Below are positions 23,043 through 35,606 of a stretch of DNA of 64,000 nucleotides, one piece after another (the first letter of the stretch is position 1; the number at the start of each line of letters is the position of its first letter). The translations under genes were made by a program, and so were the position numbers. The notes beneath the pieces were generated by a model. The model was not told the origin of the DNA. It saw only the letters and a list, made by a program, of their open reading frames with translations, and ran no database searches. Source of the stretch: Prinia subflava (taxonomy: Eukaryota > Chordata > Aves > Passeriformes > Cisticolidae); the NCBI RefSeq assembly GCF_021018805.1, contig NC_086258.1, positions 4,565,081 to 4,629,080 of the forward strand, read 5' to 3'.

Positions 23043-24715
23043 CTATTGCACAGGTTGGGAAAAGCTCCTGCTGCTGGACATGTCCATATTTGAATCTACC
23101 CTGAGGTTCTTTCGTGTCACTGTGTGGTGGGACAGGGCTGTGTCAAAGGACTGGTTTGGGATCAGGTCTCCTGCACCTCTCTGTGTGTGCTCCGAGCAGC
23201 TTCAAAAAACGACAAGACAAAATAAATGTCCTCAAAATGTAACAGTAAATTTGGCAAGGGAGAGCTCGTGTGGGATGAAACCCGAATGCTGCTGATTGTT
23301 ACCAGTTTGAAGATTTAGAAAATTAAACTCAAAACACAGTGCTAATGCTCCAAGAGCAATAAAACACCTGCTGTATTTCAAAATGGGTCTCTAAAAAAGG
23401 AAGTAATTATTTCTCTGTGTTTAAAGCACTAAAGCAAGGAGCAGTTTTTCCTCTTCTGTGGACACAAAGATGTAAAGCCCCATTCTGAGAAAGCTGGAGC
23501 TTATTTGAGCACAATCTACAATTACAGGTGTTTGCTGCTCTGAGCTCCCAGTGCTGACCCAAGCCACAAAGGAAACCTGTGGTGGCCAAGGCTTTGACCT
23601 TCTTCCCCTTCCTTAGGCTCAAATCTCAACCAAGGACCCTCCTGCCTCTGCTGAACACAACCTCGATCCCTTCAGCCTGCTCTGCAGTCAGATATCCCTG
23701 TGAGCTGCACCAGAGCTGGTTTCCAGTCCTGCTTCACCCTTCCAGGGCACACAGGCTTGGCAGGGGTGTCCCTACACTGCTCCTGTCCTCACTTCTCCCT
23801 GCCCTGTCCCCTGCTGTGGCCTGGGAGCAGAGTGGTGCCAAGGGATTTGCCTGCAAACGCCAGCACTACACCTGCCCTGCTACTACCAGCTGCCAGTTCC
23901 TAAATTATACATGGAAGGATATTTCATCAGAGCATTAAAAGGGTAGGAAGTGTCATTTTGTACTAACCAAAACTTCCAGAAAGAAGACAGGCTGTAAATT
24001 ATTTAGGGAAAAAGTCACATTTTATTCTGCTGGAGAGTGTGATGGGGAAAAGAAGGTTCATTTTCTTCCCTCTCTCTCTGTGGAGAAAAGCTGCAGGAGA
24101 GTAAGAGCTTCTTGTTTGCCTGAATGGCTCCCAGTGGCCTCCCAGTTCTCCCCAGAGTTATGGTTGCTCACCATGCAACAATCTGGTAAAGAGAAATGGA
24201 TGCTTGGTCTTCCTTTCCTTTGCAAGGAAGGACACATGGAGTTGTAGAGAGATTTTCTTGTCCCTAGTATGAAAACAGGCTTTGGAACAAGGAAACCCTT
24301 CTCACTGCCTGACCTGGAGCACCTTTGCCAGGGAAGAGCTCGGCCTTTCCTCTCTTGGCCTTCTTCAGGCTGGCTCATTCCCTTTGTGCTTCAGCCACAA
24401 ATATTCTTCATTCTCAGAGGTTCACTCTTCAAGACATCTGCATGAGTCCAAACATCCACCTGGTTCAGAGCAGTGTCCATCCTGAGGAAGAAACTGCAGC
24501 ATTTCTGTTCTAATGGATTTCACCACCAGGGACAGAATTTCACTTTCACCTCTTCCTCCCCTTAACCTTCTCTCCAAGTGAGGGGACAATCCCACTCTCC
24601 CCTTTGAAGACCTTTTCTCTTCAACCTGGGAAACACCTGCACAGTCCAGGAAGGTGCCAGCCTTGTAAACATGAAAACCCTGCACTATTTTCCCTCCAAA
24701 CCCCCCAAGGAGAGC
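23043..24715. other. Unique non-coding sequence
   Basis: No gene or mobile element recognised. The GC-rich part at 23680-23880 has overlapping frames in several registers without domain content. Confidence 0.5.
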
Positions 24716-25070
24716 TAAACACAGAGATTATTTTTAAACCCAACCAGCAGATTAGCATCTAATTCCACCATTTCCCCTCTGCTGATGAAAGATGAGCCGG
24801 GGAGGAAAACGTCACATTTTTTCCCTTTTCAACCCAGCACCAGGCTAAATAAGAAGCCGAGGTTAAAAAGCTCATCATAAACTGAACAGGTTCCAACCCA
24901 ATTTCATTAGGATGCCAGGGCTTCATTGATTTAGGCAGGATTAGCTATTGTGAGATGGAAATGATGCCATTAGATGCCTCTCCCCCTGCCTCCTGCTCCC
25001 CCCACGCATCCAGCCCGCTCTGAGCACGGCTGGCGGCGGAGCCCGGGCTCGGGGCTGGCTGGGTTTGTCA
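24716..25070. promoter_or_regulatory. Candidate regulatory block with CpG-rich edge
   Basis: 24720-24975 is repeat-free AT-rich sequence with many TTAGCATCTAATT, CATTAGGATG, TTCATTGATTTAGG-type motifs and a GAAAACGTCACATT site. It ends in a short CpG-rich patch (GGCGGCGGAGCCCGGGCTCGG near 25031-25051). The juxtaposition resembles a conserved enhancer or a small CpG island. No transcription start can be assigned. Confidence 0.33.
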
Positions 25071-25244
25071 GGGAGAGCAGAAGCAAAGGAGCCAATCAGC
25101 CTTTATTCGTGTGTCTGCAGCTGGAGGCAGCTCATCAAACAAATTAACAGGATTTTCACGGAGGGTTTTGGCCAAGGCGCCACATCACGCTCGAGGTTGA
25201 CTAAACAAACCCGGGCTGTGTTCCATGGGAGGGTGGGAAGGGTT

Positions 25245-25285
25245 GGGGACAGGCAGGAGTGGGGACAGGCAGGAGTGGGGACAGG
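25245..25285 (+). repeat. 16-bp tandem repeat, 2.5 copies
   Basis: The unit GGGGACAGGCAGGAGT is repeated perfectly twice, followed by a partial GGGGACAG. Confidence 0.9.
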
Positions 25286-28005
25286 GCACCTTTGTGGGCA
25301 CAAAGCTGGGATGGTGCTGCTGTTCTTGGCCCCAGTGCTGGCGGGGAGGGAAGGGTTTGGGGCCAGGAGCCAGGGGAAGGGGCCAGTTCCCCTCTGGAGC
25401 TGTGGCAGCTGCTCAAGGGTCTGCTTGGAGACACGAGGAGGATTTGACCGCTGCACCGAGGCTCTCAGGGCTGCTTTTTGTTCCTCCCCTTCTTCTCCCC
25501 CTCCCTTTTATCCACTCCATCCTTTCCTGACTCCCCAGGCGTGTTTTAACCCTGGAGGGGACACAGCTCACCCACAGTGTGACCCCAAGTGTCTCATTGC
25601 CCCCTGCAAATAAGGAGGCAGCTGCAGGGGGAGATGGGGCAAGTCCCATGGATCAGGATCCACCACTCTTGTCCCTGTCTGGCTGAGACAGGAGGCAGAG
25701 GAAAGGTGATTTACTGAGATGGGAGAAGAATATTCTTAGGGGAAAGCAGAGAAGAAAGGGGCAGCAAGCTGAAGGGGGAACAAAAGAGAGAAGTCAGCTT
25801 GAATTTCCCAAATCCATAAGGAAGTGAGTGTAAAGTATTCCTGGAAAATGCAAATCAGGTTTTGGCCCAAGGGTTAGTCACACTTCCTCAGAGAAGAAAG
25901 TTCAAGCCAAAAAATGCCCTCACAGATATAAATATGTACACAGATTTTAGTTGGAAGCTTGTACATTTATTGAAGAAGGCAGAATGAAATTGGTTCATGT
26001 CCTGCCAGTTCAGCTTCAGTTCCAAAGAAAAGGGGTAAAATACCACAACAACACAATCCTGCTGAATTTAATTTTTACTGTTTGGCTGCTGACTCCAATC
26101 CAGCACACAAAATATGGACACTGGGGGATGCTCTACAACCCCGCAGCTGTGGCTGAGCAGCTGGAGCAGTGCCACCAAGATCTCTTAGACCTAATCAGAT
26201 CTAACAAATCTATCTGTTCTAAAACTTCTGTCAATATTCTTTGGAAAAGTCAGAGTTCAAGCCCTCCAAAACCTGATTTGTTATTCCTTTATTGTGCCTA
26301 AAATTGCTGGAGAAGTTGATAACTATAGTATCTAGGTCTATTACTTAAATATACTCCGAGGTTTTCACTCAGATAGTCCCCAGGAGGAACAAATGGCCAC
26401 AGTTTCTTGTGTTAATTGGTTTCTGGGACAATAATAGAAAATTATTTTGGGGAGGGTGTCCATTTTTATCTAAATCCTGGAAAATCGATCCCTCCTGACC
26501 AGAAAGGACTTAAAGAAAGAGAACACTAGCAATTATGTCAATTATTCTCCACCAATTATCTCAGGAGACCCATTTCTCACCAGCCCTTTCAGATTAACCT
26601 TAGCAGATCCATTCTTTTTCCATCAGGCAGTGCAAGAACAGGGACACAATTAGCAAAACCAAAAAGGCAGCTCAGGGAGAGGCACCCAGCGTTTGGGTGA
26701 CATCCACAGCTCAGTGCCTCAGGGTGATTACAGAGAGGAGAGGTCCACCAGGCTCCCTCTGGTTTTTTAAGATTATTAATTTCCCCATGCAATGGAAGCA
26801 TCGATTGCCAGGTAAGCCAGAGAATGAGGTCTCAGCTCAGTCAGCCAGGCCTGAAAAGCCTTTTTTTTTTTCATCTTCTCCAAAGGAAGATATGTACACC
26901 TGGCTACATAGCTAATGCAATATTTAGGAACCAGGTACAGGTGAACGACTGTCTGACACGATTTCTCCAGACCATTGTGTCCTCCTGCAGGATATCAGAA
27001 TAAATGAGTTCATATAAATGATCAATCTGGCAGGGCACACCAAACCTTTGCTAAGGCATAGATACAGAGGAGCTTTGATGAGGGGCAAAAATGGTTGTCT
27101 CCACATGAAAGCAGTGACGTGTCCTCCTGCAGAGCCTTCTGCCCTCCCTAGCAGAGACACAGAGCAGTCGCCTTCTCCCATGTGTAAAACATGAGTCTTT
27201 AGAGGTTGTATTTCCAGAGCTCCAGGACTGCATTCCCTGTTGCTGTGCAGCTGTATCCTCCAATAAAATACTTTACAAGATATTTTCTTGTGTCTCATTC
27301 TCTATTCTGGATGTCTCCAGGTGTTTGTCAGTTTATAAAAATAAAACAATAATATTGAACTTGTTAGAGGATCTGAGCCTTGTGTTTCTTTTCCCAGCCA
27401 GGCTTCTAGAGCTCCTTGCTGCTTTTCTCTTTCTATAAAGTTGTCTGAATACAGTATTTGAGTGTAATTTCTCAGCTTTCCTGGGATTCTTCTAGACAGA
27501 AATGCAAAGCATAAGGGGAAGATGGTGTCAGATTTACTGGATTTCTGTTGCTGGCTTTCACATTGATCTCTTCTTCACAACCGGATTTCTTTTCCCTCTC
27601 TCCTTACTCAGCCTCCTGTTTAATTTATAGCTCGGACTCCATGGGTCAGGAATTTTATCTGACTAGGTGTTTTATACACGGCCTAGCCCAACAAGGCCTC
27701 AACCTTGGCTCTGGCCTCTAGACACCACCACACTACAAATACTAAATACTGAGCACTTCCCTGCCTGCCGCTGGGCGGTGAACAGGACATCTGTCTTGGC
27801 TCATTAAATGCAGCACTCCTCTGTTTTTCCAGGGATAGTTTCACCTTGAGAGAGACCTCCCCACTCCCACGGTGAGGAAGAAAACTTAGCCAAGGCTGAG
27901 CTTCAGACACGTCCCATGTGGAGGGAGAACTGTGCTGTGGCATCTCGGTGTATCCTGCCCTTCCCCTCTCTCCAAACAGCCGGGCTTCTGAAGGGGAATT
28001 ATCTC
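25286..28005. other. Unique non-coding sequence
   Basis: No gene recognised. At about 27240-27320 a CCAATAAAATAC signal is followed by a T-rich stretch (TCTCATTCTCTATTCTGG) reminiscent of LTR R/U5, but no LTR ends or target duplication could be found, so it is not called as an element. Confidence 0.45.
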
Positions 28006-28140
28006 CTTCAGATCAGAGCAGAGGGTAACCTGACTGTTTCTTGCAGAGAAGTAATAATTAAGGCACTAGAAGGATGCAATCTGCATACATTATTGCAAGT
28101 TATGCCAACAGAATGTCAACATTTGTGTCATCAGTAATCT
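28006..28140. promoter_or_regulatory. Candidate conserved non-coding element
   Basis: Repeat-free block with AGTAATAATTAAGG, GGATGCAATCTGCATAC and ATTATTGCAAG motifs (homeodomain-, POU- and C/EBP-like). The call rests on motif density only. Confidence 0.28.
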
Positions 28141-31100
28141 CAAGCAGCAATTACTCTGCACAGTGGCCGGGAATCCATCAGTGGTGCTGAGCATGGGAGA
28201 ACTCCTCCTCCTCTGGGGGATGGACAGAGGACCCCAAAGCAGGACTGAGGTGCCAAGGAGATCACCCAAACAGACCTCTGGGGATATCTGGCTGAGAGGG
28301 ATGAACACCAGGTGAGATAAGTGACCTGTGTGCTCTCAGCATGGCCCACTGGTGAGGTTTCTCTTGCAGGATTCAAACTGGGAGCAAAAAATACCGGAAA
28401 AAAGTCACTACAATTACTAAAAGTCATAACTGAGAGGTCCTGATTCCTCATCAGTAAGAGAACACACCTTCACAAAGGGGAAACTATGCATTTATTGAAT
28501 CCTGCAGGATTAGTACAGTCCAAGACTCCACTGTAAATAAAGCTGCAGTAAGAGTCAGATTTGAGGCTTCATTTTATTTCATTGCTTATTGGCACCAAGT
28601 TTTGGTATCACTCCCTCCAAACACTGCCTTGCAATGCTCTCGACAAAGTGCTGTGCTGGTATCAGTGAAAGCAGGATGCTCAGAGAATTCCTAATAAAAC
28701 TTTTCCCTCTGTAATTCACCCTGCCACACTTCCTTTGGGAAAGGGAGAAGAGAGAAAAATCCTGTGACATTTTCTGGGGGAAATCTCAGACCAACTTCAT
28801 CTTAGAGGCCTGGGAAGTGCAGAGCTCTGCAATGGATGAGCTGTTTCTTTCCCAAGGAAAAGGAATTTTATTTTCGGTTCTCCAGCCCATAACTGCACGT
28901 GCTCAGTCACAAGCAGTGAAGGAGACAGGGATTCCACCAAAATTTTCCATATTGCCCTCTTTCCAACCTAGACATTTTAAGTTTGTTCTTAAATTTTGCC
29001 TTAAAAGCAATTCCTGAAAAATTTGCATTAGGGAAGACCAGCTGGTGTGAAACAAAGCAAGCCTTTATCATCTTCACCACTTCTAGGGGACAGCTAAAAG
29101 ATGCAAGCTGGGGTGTTTGAAATGTAACTTTTGATAACTTTGGAGGCAGTAACAGTCAGTGTCTAGCAGTTTTGCAGGATTTTTTTTCACTTCTTCCCTT
29201 ACTGTGAGAAGAAAAAGCATAAGGAAGTTTTTTTCCTCATATTACTAACTTCCCAGACCCTAAAAAATTATAGGGAGAATGCCCAGGATTTTTATTTCCA
29301 GAAAGAACATTCGCTTATTTTGTACTTTCCACATTTTTCTTCCATATGCTGCTCTTCCTTATTTTTAATCTATAGATGAGGGATGTTAAAGCTGTGGCCA
29401 ACATTTAGGTTAGAACCAATCCTTTATCTGCCCATTCTGGGATGACTTCAACCACTTTGTGAACTTTTCCTGCCTTGCAAACAACAGAAAACCATTTTTT
29501 GTCTCTTTTTACTCCAGTTCTTGCAGATATGCAGAAAACTTTGAGTCATTCCCACTGCTCTCCTTCACTTCCCTCATCCACTTCTGGAAGTTTTACATCC
29601 CAAACCTCTGTGTGTCTCTTGACAGTGTTTGCCCACTGCCTCCCTGTGAGGATGCTGGCTGAATTTCTCCCATTTTTACCCAAATCCCACAGGTTTATCG
29701 AGCAGGATCAGGCATGTGAAGAGCATCCTCTTGAGCTCCCAGCCCCTGGGCGTGTCAGGGGGTCTCCACAGGCAGAGCAGCCCTGGATCCCTGCAGGCTG
29801 AGCTCCCTGTGGTCCCACATCCCTGCAGACAGGAGCTCCTCACCAGCCACAGCACCAACACGAGACCCTCTCTCCTCCCCAAGGCCTGCAGCTCACATAA
29901 GTTGCATTTTGTCTTAATACTCTATCATTAAGTGGAGTTAAAAATAAAGCCTGTCAGAGACTCACAGCCTGCAGGGGAAAGGATATTAATTACAGCAGGC
30001 AGAGAGTGGAGAGGAGCTGCCTTGAGTGAGAAGTCCCCCCGCTGAGCTGTCACCGTCCCCGTGTCACCAGCAGAGCTGTGCTGCAGCTCCCACACAGGCA
30101 CAGGCTGGCCCAGACACCTGGGAGAGAGAGGAGCCAGCACAGGGATCCCTCCCCTGGCTCTCACATCCTCCCTGAAACCAACCTTAGCACAGGCACGGGC
30201 TGAGGGATGAGCAAAGGGCGGCTGCAAGGGTGAGACAAGTCAGGGACACAAAATAAGATTCATTGCTGGAGCCTTCCATGCTTAGGATTTAATTTATAGG
30301 GGGAAAGTGGGACGTTAAGGACCAAGTGGACAATGGACTCAGCAAAAAGTGGCACCCAGTTTTCCTCCAAGATGTATGAAAAGAAGATTGAGCTGCCAAG
30401 GGAAGAAAAAGTTCAAAATATAAATATCATCTCTATATCTTCTTAGCAAAGGGGATATATAGTGTTACATTTCCTTATTTTCTAATCAATAAATAGACAT
30501 GAAAATACCCCTTCAGAATTTAGGTTTAGCCCTGACTGCTCAACACTTTGAATAAAGTATATTTAGCACAGATATATTTGGTCTTGAAGTGTATATTTAT
30601 ATGTTTATATTAATGTCTATTGCATGATTAGAGGGAAGATGTCTTTTCTGGATACAACCATGTTAGTGGGGTGATAGGAGGGACCAGCTGGATCCTGACT
30701 TGCTCATCTGGTGTTGTAGGATGAAGGGTAGAGATGACAGGGAATGGCTCAGCCAGCCAGAGCACCCCACGTTTCTGCAAACACGCTTTAAATAACCCCT
30801 AAACTCTGCCAAAGGAGACTACAGAGGGAGCAAAATAATGAAATCAAAGGAAGGCAGCACCTGGAGCTGAACACTGCGCGTTGCTGCTTGGATCCTCAGC
30901 TGGGTGAATCAATCCCAGTGACAGCTCAGCCCTGCCAGGGCCAGGCTCCCAACGCCACCAGCTGAAGGGGAATGGCAGGGGGACAGTGCCACCCCCACGC
31001 TGCTGTGCCAGGCTGGGCTGGCATCAGCTCCTTCTCTGTCAAAGCCTGACTTTGCCCAGCAAATCCATCTACAGAGAGAAGCTCTGCGAGCCAGTGTCTG

Positions 31101-34100
31101 AGGAACTTGGCAAGGGCTCTCCCCCTGCCTGAGGAGGCTTGAGAGTTCACTTGGAGGGCACTACAGCATCCCGTCCCCTCTGCAAAGGAGTTTTCCACTG
31201 CTCTTTTCAGAGGAGAGAGGGAAGTGAAAGAGAAGAAAAGAGTTAAGGCACACAGGCTGGTCCTTGAAACCAGCAGGAAAGAGGCAGCGAAAGAGCTTAA
31301 TTAATGGCACATCAGAGTTCCCCAAGATGTGTGTCTAACGAGGCCTTTGCCTGGCACTTTAGCTTTGCTTGTGAAAAGTTAATGCAGGCAAAATATAAGC
31401 AGAAGGCTGTGTGAAAACAGGAGCCAGCATGATCAGATACCTCCTGATTTAATTCTCTCCTTTGGATGACAGCCCTCTGTGCCTCTTCCTCACTACCCCT
31501 TTCTCAGGGACATGCTTATTACAGCTATTTCAGAGAGAAGAAACAACCAGCCAAAAATATAGGGAGAGATCCACTTTCATTGTGAACAGCAAAGGAGTAA
31601 AGCAGGGTCAGAGTGTTGACTTAGAAAATTACAGTCTTCCTGTCTCCTGAATAAATCCAGCCATCGTACCCTCCGCCACTCAGCTGTTACAGGATTTAAT
31701 TTAGAACATTTGATTTATTTGCTGTGGACAGGTGGACTCTATAAAGAATTTTTAGGGCAGAATTTATGGTGGGCTTAATGGTGCAGTGAGCAAAAGAGCA
31801 ACAGGAGCCTGAGAGGCTTTTCCTGGTTCCCATGGGCAGCCCCTCCAAAGCAAGCAGGACAAAATGAGGCAGTGGAGGGGAGCCAGGGGAGCCTTCAGCT
31901 GGGGAGGGCTTTGTAGGGCCTGTCTGGGATTACACAGAGCACAGGTCTCAAGCCCAGGTGGGTGCATTTGTTCCACTGGCCCTGCCCTGAAGGCAGATCC
32001 CTCAGATAATATTCCTCTGGATAAATCCCTCCCATTTCCACAGGGGTGCTGGTTGGGTTTTGGTGTTAGGAAGAGTGCAAGAGCTGGGCAGTGGTTGTTA
32101 ACTGGGGGAGATACCCCTTAGTTAGACCTTTCTTTAGGAACTCCTCCTTCCTTAAGCCCTGGTTTTTGACCTTGCATTTCGAGGGGGTTTTCCCTGTCCT
32201 TGTGCTGCAGTTTGGCTGAAGCCACCTTGACATTAGACAGGGGCAGGAGGGAGCTTCGAGAGGAAGGTGCCCTTAGGACATGGTGAGTTTGACAGCAGCT
32301 GATTCCAAGGACAAACTGCTAAGAGGTGCCTGAGAGGCTTTTGGTTTCAGAGAGCTTAAGGTGCTCCAGCCTCTGTCCTCTCCAGGCTCAGCCAGGTGTC
32401 CCTGGCACACAGCAGCAGGACTGTCCTTGTCACTCTCTGTGTTTCACAGCTCCTCTGGGAAGCAGGGAACAGCTTCAGGACAAACAGCTTCAGGAATTCT
32501 CCCCAGCACGAGTTAACTGGGACAATGAATAAGGATTTCTGGCCATGGTTTGGCCAGCAGGGCAGTGTCTGGATGTCACAGGCACAGCTGGGAAAGGTTC
32601 TGGGGGTCAGGGAGAACCAGAGCCACGGAGGGGTGAGGGCTGGATTCTGTGACACTTGAGGCTGAGAACCTGTTGTGCACTTCGAGGTGACAGCCTGCTC
32701 CTTTACTCTGTTGTATCAAATCAGGCTCCTCAAAGAACCAGGGCTAGAGGGGAACATTCCCCTCCTGCCCTGAATTTGTGAGTCGTCCACAGATCCCTTT
32801 GCCAAGTCCCTGTTCCTTTGGTCTTGCTAAAGACACTGAGGCACAGAGAAGTTAATTAAGCTCCTAAATGATATTTAGCAATTGGAGAAGGAACAAAAAT
32901 GAGATCCTGTAGATTCCAGACCTCTCATTTTCTATACTATAGAGTATATCCAGAACTAAAAACCTTAAATAATAAAAGCTAGCTAGAGACACAATTAAAT
33001 TGATAGTAATCCTAAGGTTTAACAAATAGGAAAACAAACAATCAAACAAACCAAAAAAACAAAAAATAAAGCCATGAACTGAAGCATAAGGAGGCTCAGA
33101 CAGCATTTATCTTTCTTCAAGACCTCCAAGGAGCTGAATGTGCAACTGAGGGAATCTGTGCAGAGACTGATTGAGTGAAAACCAAGGAGAAACACAGCTG
33201 TGGAACACCTCCTCTGGGGACATGATCAGCTTTCCTGGTAATGCCTCCAGGGAAATACACTCATAATTCTGGTGATAAACCTAAATACACAGGTAACAAC
33301 CGAGCTGCTCCCACCAGTGAACCCTGAAACCTGAGCCTGCTCCTACAGCTGGGCATGAGCTGTGAGCAAGCCTCAGGTAACCAGGGTGAGTGAGGTGTCT
33401 CATTGCTAAGGGTGAATCAGCCCTAAATGTGAGTGCCTGAAGCTCCCAGAGCTCCCACCTCACCACTGACATCCCCAAAAGAGCTCCACGTTCTCCAGAA
33501 CATGACAGCTTCAAGCATTACCAAAGTTTCCAGGCCAGGTTTTGACCTTCTTTAGCCAGAGGTTTTTGGCCTCATTTAGTTTAGATCAGACTTACCCGGA
33601 GCAGTAATTTTGGCTGCCAAAGGCTGGTGTTTGTGAGCTCAGCAGCTTGCAGAGAGAGTGAATGTGACACACAGAGCCCAGCCAGGGACAGGAGACACAA
33701 AGCATCTGTGTGAACTCTTCAGGAGAGCAGCAAATGGAAAACAAAGCACAAATATGACCCCAGAGCAGGCCACTCCTGGGTGTTTTTCAATTACAATAGA
33801 CTATTATAAAGGCCAATGTTCTCTTATTAACAATAAATTTCATCAATTTATAAATCTCTCCCTTATTTAAGAAAAACACACAATACAACACAGGCTCCAT
33901 CTGGCTCTATTTAGATTCCAGGTTTTATGTTTGTACAGCCAGAAGCCATCAATTATCACATCAAGCCCAAGGATTTCAAGGCCCTGGACACAGGAAATGA
34001 AAAGGAGACAGGGGAGGGAAAGGGCACAAGTGGGAGCCTTGAAAAATTTATAATTAGTTGTGTGGTAAATGATCAACCTGGGGGTCATTCAGCATCCAGG

Positions 34101-34945
34101 TTTACAAATGCTTTGGGGGTTCTTTGGTGGTTCTTTTGCAAAGCTAAAGCCAAGAGGGGTCACATGCACAGGGAGGGTGCAGAAAAAGGGGACAAAAAGA
34201 TTTTCCTCTTTGGTTTTGGGAGATTTCATCAAAACCAGACACATCCTTCTCCAAAGGGCAATGCTAAAGCCTCATTTACCTGGCATATTTTTCTAATTGA
34301 GGGACCAAAAGTTGTCCCAGGCAGCCCCTTCCTGCTGCCACGTCAGCAGAGTGGGTGAGGACAGGGCAGGTGTTCCTGGAACAGCAGGTGCCCACCAGCT
34401 CCTCCACCTGTCTGAGCAGGGCAGTTCCAGCCCCTCTTCATCCAGAAGGCAGGATCTGGGTGAGATTTGGCACAAGAACCTGCACAGGAGGGTTTACAGG
34501 ACACCAGGCCAACACTTTGAGCAGAGGACCCAGGAGGAAGAGGATGGAAGAGGACTGAGATGTCACCTCTCTCCCTCACCAAAGAGATGCTCACAGCACC
34601 CAAAATCTGTTCCACCCTTTCCTCGCGTGATCAGCCCATGAAAAGACACGAGGCCACTACAGAAAAGACCAGATATAAAACCAAATAAAACCGAATTCTT
34701 GTGGTGGAGGTCTGGGCTCTAAAGGTCTCACCTTAAACAGAAGCCACCAAGAAAGGTAAAAACTTCACACAACAGGCAGCAAAACCAGCTGGGGGACAGG
34801 CCCTGGTTATCCCCTGAGTGGAGGAGGAGGAGAAGGATGGGAACACATCCTTGTCCCCCAGACCCTGAGGTGAGGCAGGGCTGTTTCAAACCTGCACTCC
34901 TGACCTCCCCAGCTGCACAGTGCCCGTGCCTGTTCTCTCAGGTGC
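28141..34945. other. Unique non-coding sequence
   Basis: About 6.8 kb without a supported gene. AT-rich unique sequence lies at 30410-30640, an A/CAA-rich patch at 33040-33070, and GC-rich unique sequence at 29740-30220 and 30890-31130. No tandem array longer than a few units and no CR1 or LTR terminus is seen. Confidence 0.5.
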
Positions 34946-35094
34946 ACATTAAAGGCAGCTGAGCTTTGAAGGGAGTGTTATTAGCATGGTCAGCCATGCA
35001 GCTCTCTCATTTTAATAACAATCTGGTGACTCATCCATGCCATTAATTTAACATTAAAAAAAGTGTGGGTCAGATCCTCCTAATTTACCTAAGT

Positions 35095-35100
<6 letters not shown>
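34946..35100. promoter_or_regulatory. Candidate conserved non-coding element next to A44
   Basis: TTATTAGCATGGTCAGCC, TTTTAATAACAATCTGG, CTCATCCATGCCATTAATTTAA and related motifs are packed in about 120 bp, immediately left of a long A-run. The block is repeat-free with homeodomain- and SOX-like sites. Function is an inference. Confidence 0.3.

Positions 35101-35101
<1 letters not shown>

Positions 35102-35145
<44 letters not shown>
35102..35145 (+). repeat. Poly(A) run of 44
   Basis: Uninterrupted A44, followed by GACAGAGAGAGAAAG and A-rich sequence to about 35190. CR1 elements do not carry poly(A), and I see no retroposed gene upstream, so this is best treated as a mononucleotide microsatellite. 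Confidence 0.95.
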
Positions 35146-35147
<2 letters not shown>

Positions 35148-35464
35148 CAGAGAGAGAAAGAAAAAATAAAAGAAAAAAAGAGGAAAGACTATTGACTATT
35201 TTGCTTTTTCTCGGTTTTAACCTGAAAATTCCTCCTATCATACAAAAAACACATTTTCACTGACAGTTATCATTTTGCCTGTTTGTAATATTATGATAAT
35301 TTGCATTCCATATTCAAAACTGGGACACTTCCAAGGATGAAATTGAATACTAAAGACCTTCTTCCCACCACTGATCTGTATTCCAGCAACCTGGAGGGCC
35401 CCTCAGTGCTGGAGCAGGACCTCAATGTGCTGGGAATGTCCAAGCATGGAGACAAACCACAGTG

Positions 35465-35606
35465 CCTGCTTCCACCCCTGGATGTGTTTAAGGAAGGACT
35501 GGATGTGGCACTGGGTGCCTTGGTTTAGTTGAGGTTAGGGTTGGGTTGGACTCGATGATCCTGGAGATCTCTCCCCACCTGGTGATTCTGTGATTCTGTG
35601 ATTCCA
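35465..35606 (+). mobile_element. CR1 LINE, 3' end fragment (different subfamily)
   Basis: The sequence runs from CCCTGGATGTGTTTAAGG through GGACTGGATGTGGCACTGGG and GGTTGGACTCGATGATCC to three copies of the terminal octamer (GTGATTCT). It differs from the 8.6-kb and 63-kb copies and resembles the GTTCAAGAAAAGACTGGA-type CR1 group. Sequence from about 35330 may be more of it but is too diverged to call. Confidence 0.88.

Noticed and set aside
25951..26301. 116-codon frame as a small protein gene
   Set aside because: No recognisable domain, signal peptide or homologous motif; length is expected by chance in 64 kb.
27240..27320. LTR R/U5 region
   Set aside because: Only a polyA-like signal and T-rich stretch; no terminal TG/CA or duplication could be paired.
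35090..35190. Poly(A) tail of a processed pseudogene
   Set aside because: No gene-like sequence upstream and no target duplication found around it.
35330..35528. 75-codon frame through the CR1 fragment as a gene
   Set aside because: The right part is CR1 3' untranslated sequence, so the frame is fortuitous.
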